Source of the DNA: Gemella haemolysans
GTDB lineage: Bacteria > Bacillota > Bacilli > Staphylococcales > Gemellaceae
DNA: 45,469 nt
Direction: 5' to 3'
NCBI RefSeq assembly: GCF_001553035.1
Contig: NZ_KQ959995.1
Location: 1,854 to 47,322 of the forward strand
This document shows, in pieces, positions 17,092 to 26,393 of this stretch. The position numbers were made by a program, and so were the translations under genes. The notes below the pieces were generated by a model. That model was not told where the DNA came from. It worked only from the letters and a program-made list of their open reading frames with translations, and did not search any database. Numbering within the stretch: the first letter of the stretch is position 1; every line of letters starts with the position of its first letter.

Positions 17092-17628
17092 ATGTCACGT
17101 ATAGGTAATAAAGTTATTACAGTACCTGCAGGGGTTGAAGTTAACATCGTTGATAACTTCGCAACAGTTAAAGGACCTAAAGGTGAATTAAAACAACAAT
17201 TTGATAAAGACATGACTTTCAACATTGAAGGAAGTGAAATCACAGTAGTACGTCCATCTGACTCTAAACGTCACCGTACAGTACACGGAACAACTCGTGC
17301 TATCTTAGCAAACATGGTTGAAGGTGTATCTGCTGGATTCAAAAAAGAACTTGAATTAATCGGGGTTGGATACCGTGCTCAAATGCAAGGTAAAAAATTA
17401 GTACTAAGTGTTGGATACTCTCACCCAGTTGAATTCGAAGAAATCGAAGGAATTACATTAGGTGTTGAAGGAAACACTAAAGTTAGTATCGAAGGTATTA
17501 ACAAAGAAGTAGTAGGACAATACGCAGCTAAAGTTCGTGCAGTACGTCCTCCAGAACCTTATAAAGGTAAAGGTATTCGCTACGTTGGTGAATATGTTCG
17601 CCGTAAAGAAGGAAAAACTGGTAAATAA
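17092..17628 (+). CDS. rplF: 50S ribosomal protein L6
   Basis: L6 lies near the factor-binding site and sarcin-ricin loop. Two similar alpha/beta domains in 178 residues; the C-terminal motif [20 protein letters not shown] is diagnostic. The ribosome site is AAGGAGGTG. Confidence 0.97.
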   Translation: MSRIGNKVITVPAGVEVNIVDNFATVKGPKGELKQQFDKDMTFNIEGSEITVVRPSDSKRHRTVHGTTRAILANMVEGVSAGFKKELELIGVGYRAQMQGKKLVLSVGYSHPVEFEEIEGITLGVEGNTKVSIEGINKEVVGQYAAKVRAVRPPEPYKGKGIRYVGEYVRRKEGKTGK

Positions 17629-17655
17629 TAGATAACAGAAAGGAGTGTTTCAAAT

Positions 17656-18012
17656 ATGATTACGAAACTTGATAAAAATAAAGTTCGTAAAAAAAGACAC
17701 GCAAGAGTACGTGTTAAAGTTCAAGGAACTACAGAAGTTCCACGTTTAAACGTATACCGTTCAAACACAAACATTTACGCACAAATTATTGATGACACTA
17801 AAGGTGTTACATTAGCACAAGCTTCTTCATTAAAACTTGAGAACGTTTCTAAATCAAGTGTAGAAGCAGCTAAAGAAGTTGGAAAATTAATCGCAGAAGT
17901 AGCTAAAACTAAAGGAATTGAAAAAGTTGTTTTCGACCGTGGAGGATACCTATATCACGGACGTGTTAAAGCATTAGCTGAAGCAGCACGTGAAAACGGA
18001 CTTGTATTCTAA
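17656..18012 (+). CDS. rplR: 50S ribosomal protein L18
   Basis: Binds 5S rRNA together with L5. 118 residues with the basic N-terminus [17 protein letters not shown], and the motifs [18 protein letters not shown] and [31 protein letters not shown] is upstream; rpsE follows after 19 bases. Confidence 0.97.
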   Translation: MITKLDKNKVRKKRHARVRVKVQGTTEVPRLNVYRSNTNIYAQIIDDTKGVTLAQASSLKLENVSKSSVEAAKEVGKLIAEVAKTKGIEKVVFDRGGYLYHGRVKALAEAARENGLVF

Positions 18013-18031
18013 TAAGGAGGGAAATAAGTAG

Positions 18032-18529
18032 ATGCGTCAAGAAGAAATCAAAAAAGAATTTGAAGAACGCGTAGTTGCCATTCGCCGTGTAGCTAAAGTT
18101 GTTAAAGGTGGACGTCGTTTCCGTTTCTCTGCTTTAGTAGTAGTTGGTGACAAAAATGGTCGCGTAGGATTTGGTACAGGTAAAGCTCAAGAAGTACCAG
18201 ATGCAATCAGAAAAGCAGTTGAAGCTGCTAAACATAACTTAATTACTGTACCAGTAGTTAATGGAACAATACCTCACGAAATCATCGGACAATTTGGAGC
18301 AGGTTCAGTATTAATCAAACCAGCTGCACCTGGTACAGGGGTTATCGCTGGTGGACCAGTTCGTGCCGTATTAGAATTATCAGGTATTTCAAATATCTTA
18401 TCAAAATCTCTAGGTTCAAACACACCTGTAAACATGGTTCGTGCTACAATCGAAGGATTAACAAGATTACAAACAGTAGAACACGTAGCAGCTTTACGTG
18501 GTAAATCTGTGGAAGAATTATTAGGATAA
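18032..18529 (+). CDS. rpsE: 30S ribosomal protein S5
   Basis: S5 lies at the mRNA entry site and affects decoding accuracy; its N-terminal loop is where spectinomycin-resistance changes occur in other bacteria. Here [20 protein letters not shown] looks normal. 165 residues. AAGGAGGGAAA is upstream. Confidence 0.97.
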   Translation: MRQEEIKKEFEERVVAIRRVAKVVKGGRRFRFSALVVVGDKNGRVGFGTGKAQEVPDAIRKAVEAAKHNLITVPVVNGTIPHEIIGQFGAGSVLIKPAAPGTGVIAGGPVRAVLELSGISNILSKSLGSNTPVNMVRATIEGLTRLQTVEHVAALRGKSVEELLG

Positions 18530-18545
18530 GAGGAGGGAAAAGAAC

Positions 18546-18722
18546 ATGACATTAAAAGTAACCCTAACTCGTAGTACTATTGGTCGTCCAAAGAATCAAA
18601 GAAAAGTTGTTGAAGCTCTTGGTCTTAAAAAAATGCACCAAACAGTTGAACACAAAGATAACGCTGCGATTCGCGGAATGATCAACAAAGTTTCACACTT
18701 AGTAACAGTAGAAGAAAAATAA
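18546..18722 (+). CDS. rpmD: 50S ribosomal protein L30
   Basis: Short 58-residue protein. It begins [20 protein letters not shown] and continues [19 protein letters not shown], the conserved L30 pattern, ending [22 protein letters not shown] lies upstream of ATG. Located between rpsE and rplO, its normal place. Confidence 0.96.
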   Translation: MTLKVTLTRSTIGRPKNQRKVVEALGLKKMHQTVEHKDNAAIRGMINKVSHLVTVEEK

Positions 18723-18753
18723 GAATTATTAATACAAGGAGGTGCTAGTCTAA

Positions 18754-19194
18754 ATGAAATTACATGAATTACAACCAGTTGAAGGTTCTCGTAAAGAGCG
18801 TAACAGAGTAGGTCGTGGGATTGGATCAGGAAATGGTAAAACTTCAGGACGTGGTCAAAAAGGACAAAAAGCACGTAGTGGTGGTGGAGTTCGCCCAGGA
18901 TTTGAAGGTGGACAAAACCCATTATTCAGACGTATTCCAAAACGTGGATTTAACAATGTAAACAGAAAAGAATTTGCAGTTGTAAATCTTGACGACTTAA
19001 ATAAATTTGAAGATGGTACTGTAGTATCACCTGCTCTATTATTAGAAACTAAAGTTATTAAAAAAGAACTTTCAGGTGTTAAAGTATTAGCTAACGGTAA
19101 ATTAGAGAAAAAATTAACTGTACAAGCTCACAAATTCTCATCTTCAGCAAAAGAAGCTATCGAAGCAGCTGGAGGAGTTTGCGAGGTGCTATAA
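18754..19194 (+). CDS. rplO: 50S ribosomal protein L15
   Basis: Late-assembly 50S protein with a long Gly/Arg-rich N-terminal extension ([20 protein letters not shown]) that enters the rRNA core. 146 residues. AAGGAGGTG is upstream. Only 3 bases separate its stop from secY, which fits coupled synthesis of ribosomes and the translocon. Confidence 0.97.
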   Translation: MKLHELQPVEGSRKERNRVGRGIGSGNGKTSGRGQKGQKARSGGGVRPGFEGGQNPLFRRIPKRGFNNVNRKEFAVVNLDDLNKFEDGTVVSPALLLETKVIKKELSGVKVLANGKLEKKLTVQAHKFSSSAKEAIEAAGGVCEVL

Positions 19195-19197
19195 TAT

Positions 19198-20502
19198 ATG
19201 TTTAGTGCATCACTAAATTTATTTAAAGTTAAAGAAACTCGTAATAAAATTTTATTTACCTTATTTGGTATATTCCTATTCCGTATCGGTTCTTACTTAC
19301 CGATACCTGGAGTAGATGCAGATGTTCTTAAAAGTCAAGATGCATCTGGACTATTTGGAATATTTAATACATTTGCAGGAGGGGCTTTACAACAGTTTTC
19401 TGTATTTGCTATGGGTATTATGCCATACATTACAGCATCTATCGTAATTCAACTTATGCAAATGGATGTTATTCCTACATTAACTGAGTGGTCAAAACAA
19501 GGTGAAGTAGGTCAAAAGAAAACACAAAAATTAACAAGAGTCTTAGCAATTGTCTTAGCATTTATCCAATCGCTTATTATGTCTTATGGATTTAATAACG
19601 CGTATCAAGGATTAATTAAAGATACATCTGTTATAGGATTCATTACAGTAGCTTTAGTATTAACAGCTGGTACAGCGTTATTATTATGGCTAGGGGATCA
19701 GATATCTCAATATGGTGTTGGTAATGGTGTTTCTATCATTATCTTAGCGGGTATTATCGCTCGTTTACCAATGGAATTCATTCAAGTTTATGAATCTCAA
19801 ATTAAAGATGCTGAAAACCTTACATTAGCAATTTTAAAAATTGTTATTGTAGCAATCATTGTTATAGGAATTGTTGCTGCTGTTGTTTACATGCAAGAAG
19901 CAATTCGTAAAATTCCTATTCAATACTCTCAAGCGAGAGCAGGTCGTAGAATGTTAGGAGCAAGATCAACTTTCTTGCCTCTTAAAGTGAACAGTGCCGG
20001 GGTTATCCCAGTAATCTTCGCTATCGCATTCTTACAATTACCTAGAACTATTGCGATATTCGCACCTAATAACGAAAAGTTACAAAGAATTGTATCATAT
20101 TTCGATTTCAGTCATGTTCTAGGATTAACATTATACGTAGTATTAATTATTGCGTTCTGTTACTTCTATGTAATGGTTCAAGTTAACCCAGAAAAAATGG
20201 CTGATAATTTAAGAAAACAAGGAAGTTTTGTTCCAGGGGTTAGACCAGGTAAAAAAACTGAACAATACATTACAGGTATTTTATACAGACTAACGTTTGT
20301 AGGTTCAATATTCCTAGCAGCTGTTTCGGTTCTTCCAACAATATTCACAAGCATTGCTAAATTACCAGCATCTGTTCAAATTGGTGGTACAAGTTTAATA
20401 ATTGTTGTCAGTGTAGCGCTAGAGACAGTTAAACAACTTAATACTCAATTAACAGAGAAGAACTATAGAAGTTTTATTACAGGACGAAAAGGCGGTAAAT
20501 AG
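19198..20502 (+). CDS. secY: Protein translocase subunit SecY
   Basis: Channel protein of the Sec translocon in the cytoplasmic membrane, with ten predicted transmembrane helices in 434 residues. Seen motifs: FRIGSYLPIPGVD in the first helix region, PYITASIVIQLMQMD, LWLGDQISQYGVGNGVSIII and the C-terminal KQLNTQLTEKNYRSF. The ribosome site is GCGAGGTG inside the end of rplO. Normal operon position between rplO and adk. Confidence 0.97.
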   Translation: MFSASLNLFKVKETRNKILFTLFGIFLFRIGSYLPIPGVDADVLKSQDASGLFGIFNTFAGGALQQFSVFAMGIMPYITASIVIQLMQMDVIPTLTEWSKQGEVGQKKTQKLTRVLAIVLAFIQSLIMSYGFNNAYQGLIKDTSVIGFITVALVLTAGTALLLWLGDQISQYGVGNGVSIIILAGIIARLPMEFIQVYESQIKDAENLTLAILKIVIVAIIVIGIVAAVVYMQEAIRKIPIQYSQARAGRRMLGARSTFLPLKVNSAGVIPVIFAIAFLQLPRTIAIFAPNNEKLQRIVSYFDFSHVLGLTLYVVLIIAFCYFYVMVQVNPEKMADNLRKQGSFVPGVRPGKKTEQYITGILYRLTFVGSIFLAAVSVLPTIFTSIAKLPASVQIGGTSLIIVVSVALETVKQLNTQLTEKNYRSFITGRKGGK

Positions 20503-21162
<660 letters not shown>

Positions 21163-21177
21163 TCAGGGAGGAAAAGT

Positions 21178-21393
21178 ATGGCAAAAGATGTCATTGAAGT
21201 AGAAGGTTTAGTAGTAGAAAACTTGCCGAATGCAATGTTTAAAGTAGAATTAGAAAATGGTCATATTATTTTAGCTCATGTTTCTGGAAAAATCAGAATG
21301 AATTATATAAGAATTTTACCAGGTGATAAAGTTACAGTAGAAATGAGTCCGTATGACCTGACAAAAGGTAGAATAACTTATAGATTCAAGTAA
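21178..21393 (+). CDS. infA: Translation initiation factor IF-1
   Basis: OB-fold factor of 71 residues that binds the 30S A site during initiation. It begins [20 protein letters not shown] and has the motif [17 protein letters not shown] and the end [10 protein letters not shown]. Upstream AGGGAGGAAA. 26 bases before rpmJ. Confidence 0.97.
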   Translation: MAKDVIEVEGLVVENLPNAMFKVELENGHIILAHVSGKIRMNYIRILPGDKVTVEMSPYDLTKGRITYRFK

Positions 21394-21419
21394 GTTATAA
21401 ACTCAAGGAGGAAATAACG

Positions 21420-21533
21420 ATGAAAGTAAGACCATCAGTAAAAAAAATCTGTGACAAATGTAAAGTAATTCGTCGTGGTGGTAAAGTATTAGTGATTTGC
21501 GAAAACGCAAAACATAAACAAAAACAAGGATAA
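21420..21533 (+). CDS. rpmJ: 50S ribosomal protein L36
   Basis: Small 37-residue zinc-ribbon protein: [20 protein letters not shown], with Cys11, Cys14, Cys27 and His32 as zinc ligands. Upstream CAAGGAGGAAA. The zinc-binding form is kept for L36 although S14 in the same operon is the zinc-free form. Confidence 0.96.
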   Translation: MKVRPSVKKICDKCKVIRRGGKVLVICENAKHKQKQG

Positions 21534-21555
21534 TTAATTAGGAGGTGCAAACTTA

Positions 21556-21921
21556 ATGGCACGTATAGCAGGAGTAGATATTCCACGTGAAAAACGCGTT
21601 GTTATATCTCTAACTTATGTATATGGTATAGGTTTAAAAACTTCTCAAAAAATCTTAAAAGAAGCTGGAGTTTCTGAAGATGTGAGAGTTAAAGACTTAT
21701 CAGAAGATCAATTAGATAAAATTCGTGAAATCGTAGATAACTACAAAACAGAAGGTGACTTACGTCGTGAAGTTTCATTAAACATTAAACGTCTAATGGA
21801 AATCGGATGTTACAGAGGAATTCGTCACCGTCGTGGACTTCCAGTAAGAGGGCAAAACACTAAGAACAACTCTCGTACTCGTAAAGGTCCTAAGAAAACA
21901 GTTGCGAACAAGAAAAAATAA
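21556..21921 (+). CDS. rpsM: 30S ribosomal protein S13
   Basis: 30S head protein bridging to L5 and contacting P-site tRNA with its basic tail. 121 residues; [39 protein letters not shown] and the Lys-rich C-terminus are typical. TTAGGAGGTG is upstream. First gene of the classical alpha segment. Confidence 0.97.
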   Translation: MARIAGVDIPREKRVVISLTYVYGIGLKTSQKILKEAGVSEDVRVKDLSEDQLDKIREIVDNYKTEGDLRREVSLNIKRLMEIGCYRGIRHRRGLPVRGQNTKNNSRTRKGPKKTVANKKK

Positions 21922-21946
21922 TTAGGATAGGAGGAGAAACACAACT

Positions 21947-22336
21947 ATGGCTCGTAAACAACAATCACGTAAACGTCGTGTGAAAAAAAATATACAAAAT
22001 GGTGTTGCACACATTCGTTCTACATTCAACAACTCAATCGTAACAATTACAGATGAACATGGTAATGCAGTATCATGGTCAAGTGCAGGAGCACTAGGAT
22101 TCAAAGGTTCTAGAAAATCTACTCCATTCGCAGCACAAATGGCAAGTGAAGCAGCAGCTAAACAAGCTATGGAACACGGAATGAAATATGTAGATGTAAC
22201 AGTTAAAGGTCCAGGTGCAGGACGTGAAGCAGCTATTCGTGCATTACAATCTGCTGGATTAGAAGTTACATCAATCAAAGACGTAACTCCAGTTCCTCAC
22301 AATGGATGTCGCCCACCTAAACGTCGTCGTGTATAA
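21947..22336 (+). CDS. rpsK: 30S ribosomal protein S11
   Basis: Platform protein near the mRNA exit. 129 residues; [20 protein letters not shown] and the end [15 protein letters not shown] are diagnostic. Upstream ATAGGAGGAG. Followed by rpoA after 35 bases. Confidence 0.97.
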   Translation: MARKQQSRKRRVKKNIQNGVAHIRSTFNNSIVTITDEHGNAVSWSSAGALGFKGSRKSTPFAAQMASEAAAKQAMEHGMKYVDVTVKGPGAGREAAIRALQSAGLEVTSIKDVTPVPHNGCRPPKRRRV

Positions 22337-22371
22337 TAATAACATAGACAAAATTTAGGAGGTTTAACATA

Positions 22372-23313
22372 ATGTTAGCAATAGAAAAACCAAAAATTCA
22401 AATCATTGAAGAATCATCGGATAAAAGATTTGGTCGCTTTGTAGTTGAACCACTTGAACGTGGTTATGGAACTACATTAGGTAATTCATTGAGAAGAATG
22501 TTAATCTCATCATTACCAGGAGCAGCAGCAAGAAGCATCGATATTGAAGGAGTTCAACACGAATTCCAAGCAATTAAAGGTGTTGTAGAAGATGTTACTG
22601 AAATCATTATGAACGTTAAAAACATCGCGTTTGTAGTTCATTCTGAAGAAGAAAAACAAGTTTCAATCAGTGTTAAAGGTCCTGCAGTTGTTACAGCAGC
22701 AGACATCGCTATCGATTCTGATATCGAAGTAGTAAATACTGATCAACACATTGCAACAGTATCTGAAGGTGGACAATTTGAAATGATTATTTACGTTGGA
22801 AAAGGACGTGGATTTGTACCAGCTGATGGAAACAAAAAACGTGACTTACCAATCGGAGTTATTCCAATCGATTCAATTTACACACCAGTATCAAAAGTTA
22901 ACTATACTGTAGAAAAAACTAGGGTAGGTCAAAGTACTGACTTTGATAAACTTATCTTAGACGTTACTACAAATGGTTCAATTACAGCTAACGACGCTTT
23001 AGCATTAGCATCAAAAATTCTAATTTCACACTTAGAATTATTTATGGAAATGTCTGAAGAAGCAAAAGCTGCTGAAATATTGGTAGCTAAAGAAGAAGAT
23101 AACAAAGTTCAAATGTTAGAAATGACAATTGAAGAATTAGACTTATCAGTACGTAGTTACAACTGCTTAAAACGTGCAGGAATTAACACAGTACAAGAAT
23201 TAGCTAACAAAACAGAACAAGAAATGATTAAAGTAAGAAACTTAGGTCGTAAATCTCTAGAAGAAGTTAAAATTAAACTTCAAGAGTTAGAACTAGGATT
23301 CAAAGAAGAATAA
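22372..23313 (+). CDS. rpoA: DNA-directed RNA polymerase subunit alpha
   Basis: Assembles RNA polymerase and contacts UP elements and activators. The N-terminal dimerisation domain has [20 protein letters not shown] and the C-terminal domain (about residues 245-313) has the helix-hairpin-helix region [20 protein letters not shown] and [12 protein letters not shown]. 313 residues, normal. TTAGGAGGTTT is upstream. Normal position between rpsK and rplQ. Confidence 0.97.
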   Translation: MLAIEKPKIQIIEESSDKRFGRFVVEPLERGYGTTLGNSLRRMLISSLPGAAARSIDIEGVQHEFQAIKGVVEDVTEIIMNVKNIAFVVHSEEEKQVSISVKGPAVVTAADIAIDSDIEVVNTDQHIATVSEGGQFEMIIYVGKGRGFVPADGNKKRDLPIGVIPIDSIYTPVSKVNYTVEKTRVGQSTDFDKLILDVTTNGSITANDALALASKILISHLELFMEMSEEAKAAEILVAKEEDNKVQMLEMTIEELDLSVRSYNCLKRAGINTVQELANKTEQEMIKVRNLGRKSLEEVKIKLQELELGFKEE

Positions 23314-23334
23314 TACTAACAAGGAGGCACACTA

Positions 23335-23703
23335 ATGGGTTACAGAAAATTAGGACGTACATCAGCTCACCGTAAAGCGATGTTAAGAAACTTAGTAACT
23401 GCTCTACTAGTACACGGTAGAATTGAAACAACTGTTACAAGAGCGAAAGAAGTTCGTTCATTAGCAGAAAAAATGATTACATTAGGTAAAAAAGGTGATC
23501 TAGCAGCAAGACGTAATGCAGCTAAATTTATCCAACCTGTTGCAGTAGCAACTGAAGAAGGTAAGAGTCAATTAGCTCTTAAAAAATTATTTGAAGAAGT
23601 AGCACCTAAATATGCTGACCGTAACGGTGGATACACTCGTATTCTACGTGTTGGACCACGTAAAGGTGATGGTGCAGAAACAGCTATTATAGAATTAGTT
23701 TAA
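23335..23703 (+). CDS. rplQ: 50S ribosomal protein L17
   Basis: Protein near the tunnel exit. 122 residues; it begins [20 protein letters not shown], contains [20 protein letters not shown] and ends [28 protein letters not shown] is upstream. Last gene of the cluster; the energy-coupling factor genes often found next in Bacilli are not present. Confidence 0.97.
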   Translation: MGYRKLGRTSAHRKAMLRNLVTALLVHGRIETTVTRAKEVRSLAEKMITLGKKGDLAARRNAAKFIQPVAVATEEGKSQLALKKLFEEVAPKYADRNGGYTRILRVGPRKGDGAETAIIELV

Positions 23704-23768
23704 TAAAAATTTTTCATACAACAATAACATACTACATACACACACAACTAAACAACACATACAACAAG
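23704..23768 (+). other. G-free, A/C-rich 3' untranslated stretch
   Basis: From the rplQ stop codon to about 23765 there is practically no G on the plus strand; the text is repeats of ACATAC, AACA and CACACA. Such unstructured C-containing, G-free RNA is what Rho factor prefers, so this could be a Rho-loading site at the operon end, or a deliberately unstructured spacer ahead of the hairpins. Confidence 0.4.
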
Positions 23769-23840
23769 AATTTAAACTAATTTTTTTGGCAAAAGAGTGC
23801 TTGAAATGCGTAGGAAAAGGCTACGTCGTCTAGCTCTAAT

Positions 23841-23880
23841 GTATCCTAGCATATCGCTAGGATACCCTTTTGTCCCTTTA
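23841..23880 (+). terminator. Terminator-like hairpin after the ribosomal operon
   Basis: GTATCCTAGC (23841-23850) pairs perfectly with GCTAGGATAC (23856-23865) around ATATC, followed by CCTTTTGTCCCTTT. This is the first strong hairpin after rplQ. Confidence 0.65.
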
Positions 23881-23907
23881 AAAATTAAATCTAATTATAC
23901 TTTAAAA

Positions 23908-23934
23908 GATTACCAGGCAAGGTAGTCTTTTTTT
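23908..23934 (+). terminator. Second Rho-independent terminator
   Basis: GATTACC (23908-23914) and GGTAGTC (23921-23927) form a seven-pair stem with one G-T pair, followed directly by a run of seven T. It backs up the first hairpin. Confidence 0.75.
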
Positions 23935-23939
23935 GCGTT

Positions 23940-24280
23940 GTACCTTTCGTTTTAGCAATTCTTCGAATTGCATAAAACGTTAGGTACAAAGTACGCAAGG
24001 ACGTACCAAGAAGCAAAGCGACAGCTGTAGCTGATTGGAGTACGTCTACTGCGAAGTTGCCAATTGTAATATAGTAAATTATAATGAGATTTCTAGTGCC
24101 AAAGGCACGTCGAAATCATTACGTGCAAAATACGCAAAAGGAACTAAATTTCTAAGGAACGGAGAGACGAAAGAAATTTTTAGTTCCAACTGCGAAGTGA
24201 CAATGGAATTATAAGAAACCTTATAGGAGTATCATTACGTGCAAAATATGCAAAAGTAACTAAATAAAACGTAGCAAAAT
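23940..24280 (+). repeat. Array of hairpin units with shared flanks
   Basis: No gene is seen in 23704-24480. This part holds a series of different hairpins set between similar flanks. Stems: GTACCT/AGGTAC (23940-23987, with CGTTTTA and CAATTC stems inside); ACGTACCAA with TTGG and GTACGT (24001-24045); GATTTC and GTGCC with GGCAC and GAAATC (24088-24117); GGAACTAAATTTCT with AGAAATTTTTAGTTCC (24140-24186). Left flanks read TACGCAAG, TACGCAAAAG and TATGCAAAAG; right flanks read ACTGCGAAGTTGCCAAT and ACTGCGAAGTGACAAT. TTACGTGCAAAATA occurs at about 24118 and again at 24236. Function unknown. Confidence 0.6.
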
Positions 24281-24292
24281 TAGTTTTAGGTT

Positions 24293-24323
24293 AAATTCCA
24301 GTTTTTTATTTGAACTGGAATTT
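24293..24323. repeat. Perfect 11-bp hairpin upstream of the accessory cassette
   Basis: AAATTCCAGTT (24293-24303) is complementary to AACTGGAATTT (24313-24323). No T run follows on the plus strand. It might be the last member of the hairpin array or a weak bidirectional terminator. Confidence 0.45.
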
Positions 24324-24374
24324 ACTTTGAGAATTAACAATTTATCATTATTCTACATCTAATTCTGTTTTTAT

Positions 24375-24403
24375 TTGACAGTTATTTTATTTTTTGATAC
24401 ACT
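24375..24403 (+). promoter_or_regulatory. Strong SigA-type promoter of the accessory cassette
   Basis: Consensus TTGACA (24375-24380) and TACACT (24398-24403) are 17 bases apart, with TG in front of the -10 box (TGATACACT). The start point is near 24410, giving a leader of about 70 bases before the first gene. Confidence 0.75.
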
Positions 24404-24480
24404 TGAGTTGGGAGAACAAAGAAGTCTTTTAGATATATGTATATTTTTTATTTTTTCAGTTATATTAGGAGAACTTCAAA

Positions 24481-24879
24481 ATGAAATTAATTATTAAGAA
24501 AATATTGGCAGTCACTTGTCTTTTGGGTATGTTTTTGTCTACTGTATATCCAGTTGCTGAAGCAAGATATTTTGGATATTTTAGTGATTTTTGGGTATAT
24601 AGATATGGTAATCAAAAAACAGGATATGTTCAAAAAACTGTGTGGAATGGTTGGTATGTCATTAATCTTGGTGCATCTGCTCGTGGAACTACAGTAATTC
24701 ATCAATTAATAGATACTTATGGTAATGGAAAGAGTGAATGGAATTATACAGAAACAGGAACTCAGAATAACTATTATACTTTTGATTGTAATTCAGGTGG
24801 TAAATATGCTTTGCAAATGCATTTAGCAAATAAAGATAGTGATAATTTGTATGGAAATTGGTCACCAGATCATTATTAA
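24481..24879 (+). CDS. Small secreted aromatic-rich protein, possible bacteriocin-like effector
   Basis: 132 residues with a clear Sec signal peptide: basic MKLIIKK, hydrophobic core, and a likely cut after YPVAEA near residue 28. The mature part of about 104 residues is rich in Tyr, Trp, Gly and Asn (FWVYRYG, TVWNGWYVINLG, ASARGTTVIHQ, LYGNWSPDHY) and has one Cys. I do not recognise a family with certainty; size, aromatic-Gly composition and genetic setting recall secreted class II-type bacteriocins such as the lactococcin 972 group, but specific motifs do not convincingly match. TATTAGGAGAAC precedes the ATG. It is followed by two membrane proteins and an ABC ATPase, a layout common in bacteriocin export or immunity. 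Confidence 0.8.
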   Translation: MKLIIKKILAVTCLLGMFLSTVYPVAEARYFGYFSDFWVYRYGNQKTGYVQKTVWNGWYVINLGASARGTTVIHQLIDTYGNGKSEWNYTETGTQNNYYTFDCNSGGKYALQMHLANKDSDNLYGNWSPDHY

Positions 24880-24961
24880 TTATTATAAATATAACTTTTA
24901 AAATACATATATTGTAATTCTTGTTCTCCTTCTATTCTTTTAAAAGGGGGATCTTTTTGTT

Positions 24962-25756
24962 ATGTTTAAAATTCCGAAAAAATATTATTTACTTTTTATT
25001 TTACTTTTTTTTGTTTTGTATTTTGCACTTATTGATGTTAAAGTTTGGTATGATTTCTTCACGTATGATATTAATGCACAAGATCTTACTATTGATGGAC
25101 GACTGGCACGTAATAAATATGTACTTTCTTATTATGATGTTCGTATCTTATTTGGTGAGTTATATAGTTATGAACTAATAGTACTTCCTATGACCTTACT
25201 TCCTAGTTTATATTATTATAATAAATTCCGTAGAAAAATAATTAAATATATAATTGGGAAAAGTGATAAAATAAAAAAATATCTATTTATATTAAAATTA
25301 AAAGTTTCAACAATACCGTTGATTATTTTTAATGTAATATTCTTTTATTACGTATTAATTAGCTATTTATTAAGAGGATTAAAAACACGTCCGGGTGCTA
25401 ACTTTGAGTTTCTTTTTGCTAAAGATAGTGTTTTAAATTACTTTAATAATTCTACATTTTGGTTTTTATTTTTGTATTGGATAAGTCACATACTGGTTAT
25501 TTTCTTAACTAGTTTAATTTTAACTGAGATACTTGATTATAATTATAATTACATAAGAGTTTTTATATTTTTCTATTTGATTTTATATATAGGAAATAGA
25601 TTTATAATTACATATATAGGACAATACTATCAACTTGATATTTCTATTTCTTGGTGTATTAATTCACAAGCTTATTTTTATGAAATAATTAGAACTTATA
25701 TTTATCTTATTTTTATTTATTTTATATTTAAACTATTTAAAAGAAAAGAGTTTTAA
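24962..25756 (+). CDS. Six-helix membrane protein, putative ABC permease subunit
   Basis: 264 residues with about six hydrophobic stretches (near residues 8-25, 70-90, 115-135, 165-190, 195-215 and 240-258), rich in Phe, Ile, Tyr and Leu and very AT-rich at DNA level. An extracytoplasmic loop after the first helix contains DVKVWYDFFTYDINAQDL. No enzyme motif is seen. AAAAGGGGGAT precedes ATG 24962. It is 2 bases upstream of a second membrane protein and close to a short ABC ATPase, so it probably forms part of an ABC exporter for the secreted protein or an immunity pump. Not assigned to a known family. Confidence 0.75.
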   Translation: MFKIPKKYYLLFILLFFVLYFALIDVKVWYDFFTYDINAQDLTIDGRLARNKYVLSYYDVRILFGELYSYELIVLPMTLLPSLYYYNKFRRKIIKYIIGKSDKIKKYLFILKLKVSTIPLIIFNVIFFYYVLISYLLRGLKTRPGANFEFLFAKDSVLNYFNNSTFWFLFLYWISHILVIFLTSLILTEILDYNYNYIRVFIFFYLILYIGNRFIITYIGQYYQLDISISWCINSQAYFYEIIRTYIYLIFIYFIFKLFKRKEF

Positions 25757-25758
25757 GT

Positions 25759-26382
25759 ATGAAAAAATTATTATCAAAATTTCAGATGAATGTTATACTG
25801 GTAATTTTACTTTTTATATTGGAAATAAAAAAATATCATGATTTATCTTACGATATACTTATAAAAAATTATATTAATAATGTATATATTTTGGAACACC
25901 AACTTAACATTACACAACTAATTTTTTTGATTAGCCTATATACGTTAATGTTGTGGAATTTTATTAATGTCTTTTCTGTTAGTTTAAATAATTTTAAAGT
26001 AATAATAAAATTTCATAGTAGAAACATAATTCAATATTATTTTAAAGTGATACTATATTTATTTAAGAATCTTTTATTTTCTTACTTTGGGTATATATTT
26101 ATTTTTAATATAATATATATTTATAAATTTAAAGAAATATGTCTTAGAAGTTTGTTAGTAGGTAATTTAGAAATAGTTAAAATATACTTTTTATTTTTTA
26201 TGATATTATTGATTAATACAGTATTTAATTTTAATAAGGTTATTGTAATGGGTTTTTGTTATTTAACAATAGTTATTTACATTGTATTTTTAAATAATAT
26301 TTCATTTGTTTATTATTATTTAATTATGATATTAGTGATATTTTTTAGTATTTTTAAAATGTATAGTACGAAAGATCTTTAG
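25759..26382 (+). CDS. Second membrane protein of the cassette, putative permease subunit
   Basis: 207 residues with about six transmembrane stretches and an extremely AT-rich sequence; starts MKKLLSKFQMNVILVILLFI. No recognisable motif. The two-base gap from the previous gene suggests tight co-translation, and the two proteins could be the unlike membrane halves of one ABC transporter. Codon choice, with many ATA and TTA, is much more AT-biased than the ribosomal genes nearby, which points to horizontal acquisition, though membrane proteins always lean this way. Confidence 0.72.
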   Translation: MKKLLSKFQMNVILVILLFILEIKKYHDLSYDILIKNYINNVYILEHQLNITQLIFLISLYTLMLWNFINVFSVSLNNFKVIIKFHSRNIIQYYFKVILYLFKNLLFSYFGYIFIFNIIYIYKFKEICLRSLLVGNLEIVKIYFLFFMILLINTVFNFNKVIVMGFCYLTIVIYIVFLNNISFVYYYLIMILVIFFSIFKMYSTKDL

Positions 26383-26393
26383 GAGGGATTAAT

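Noticed and set aside
23840-23934. tRNA gene
   Set aside because: The hairpins at this place lack a cloverleaf, GGTTCGA-type T arm and CCA end; they are terminators.
23940-24280. CRISPR array or integron attC array
   Set aside because: There are no identical direct repeats with regular unique spacers, no cas genes or integrase, and the stems lack the attC core-site pattern.
24921-25178. Plus-strand 85-codon hydrophobic frame
   Set aside because: It overlaps the membrane-protein gene at 24962 in another frame and is hydrophobic only because of T-rich DNA; the 24962 start has the better ribosome site and longer frame.
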